This document shows, piece by piece, positions 5,755 to 5,789 of a stretch of 5,789 bases of DNA. This DNA is from Verrucomicrobiota bacterium (GTDB lineage: Bacteria > Verrucomicrobiota > Verrucomicrobiia > Chthoniobacterales > JAFAMB01). The stretch spans positions 1-5,789 of the forward strand of contig JAFAXJ010000279.1 of the NCBI GenBank assembly GCA_019241095.1, in the 5' to 3' direction. The stretch's first letter is position 1, and each line of letters starts with the position of its first letter. A model generated the notes under the pieces. The model had not been told where the DNA came from. It saw only the letters and a list, made by a program, of their open reading frames with translations, and searched no databases. A program made the translations under genes and the position numbers.

Positions 5755-5789
5755 GGAAAACAACGATCAGCCGCGCTATGGCCGCTGGT
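5751..5789 (+). CDS. Possible start of a downstream gene, cut by the right edge
   Basis: A GTG at 5751-5753 overlaps the regulator's TGA stop as GTGA, and its frame is open for 13 codons to the window end (V/M-RKTTISRAMAAG). The basic start followed by small residues could begin a signal peptide or a DNA-binding arm, but this is too short to identify. An ATG at 5778 in the same frame is another possible start. The second plus-strand frame (starting at 5750) is also open to the edge but has no visible start codon. A GTGA overlap would imply translational coupling to the regulator. Confidence 0.25.
   Translation, partial: MRKTTISRAMAAG

Noticed and set aside
1..5789. CRISPR array, tRNA, IS element, phage or toxin-antitoxin genes
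   Set aside because: No regularly spaced repeats, cloverleaf, terminal inverted repeats, transposase or paired small genes were seen on either strand.

Overview
The window is about 5.8 kb of ordinary, densely coded bacterial chromosome of roughly 50% G+C. It holds four well-supported genes and one internal regulatory region. There is no tRNA, rRNA, CRISPR array, transposase or phage gene. A DegP/HtrA-type envelope protease and a UDP-galactopyranose mutase suggest a Gram-negative-type bacterium with galactofuranose-containing surface glycans. Three of the four visible gene starts lack a convincing Shine-Dalgarno sequence. The general look of the HtrA protein and of the SufR-like regulator would fit Verrucomicrobiota or a neighbouring phylum, but this placement is a low-confidence inference from memory.

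Layout: (1) 2-907, plus strand: the 3' two thirds of glf, UDP-galactopyranose mutase, cut by the left edge and ending in an unusual Gly/Ser/Asn-rich tail. (2) 928-2097, minus strand: an RlmI-family 23S rRNA m5C methyltransferase, convergent with glf. (3) 2117-3361, minus strand: a lysine 2,3-aminomutase of the radical-SAM/PLP class, 19 bp upstream of rlmI and very probably in one transcript with it. (4) 3362-3618: a divergent promoter region. It holds a good sigma70-like promoter for kamA, a sigma70-like promoter and a hairpin-forming inverted repeat for htrA, an ECF-like motif and a small in-frame leader ORF. (5) 3619-5049, plus strand: a Do/HtrA serine protease with an intact His-Asp-Ser triad and two PDZ domains. 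(6) 5128-5754, plus strand: a winged-helix regulator of the SufR/COG2345 type. (7) 5751 to the right edge: the possible start of another gene, overlapping the regulator's stop.

How the genes may work together: the minus-strand pair links synthesis of beta-lysine (an osmolyte precursor, or possibly an EF-P modification) with rRNA modification. The plus-strand pair links an envelope stress protease with a regulator from a family whose best-known members sense Fe-S clusters. The most interesting detail is in that regulator: at the family's cluster-binding cysteine positions only the last Cys is kept, while a new CxxxC motif lies about 11 residues upstream. Second is the aminomutase, which keeps every catalytic residue with gapless spacing to the clostridial enzyme but has lost all four ligands of the structural zinc site. 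I found no clear new multi-gene system; the points above are the parts worth checking.
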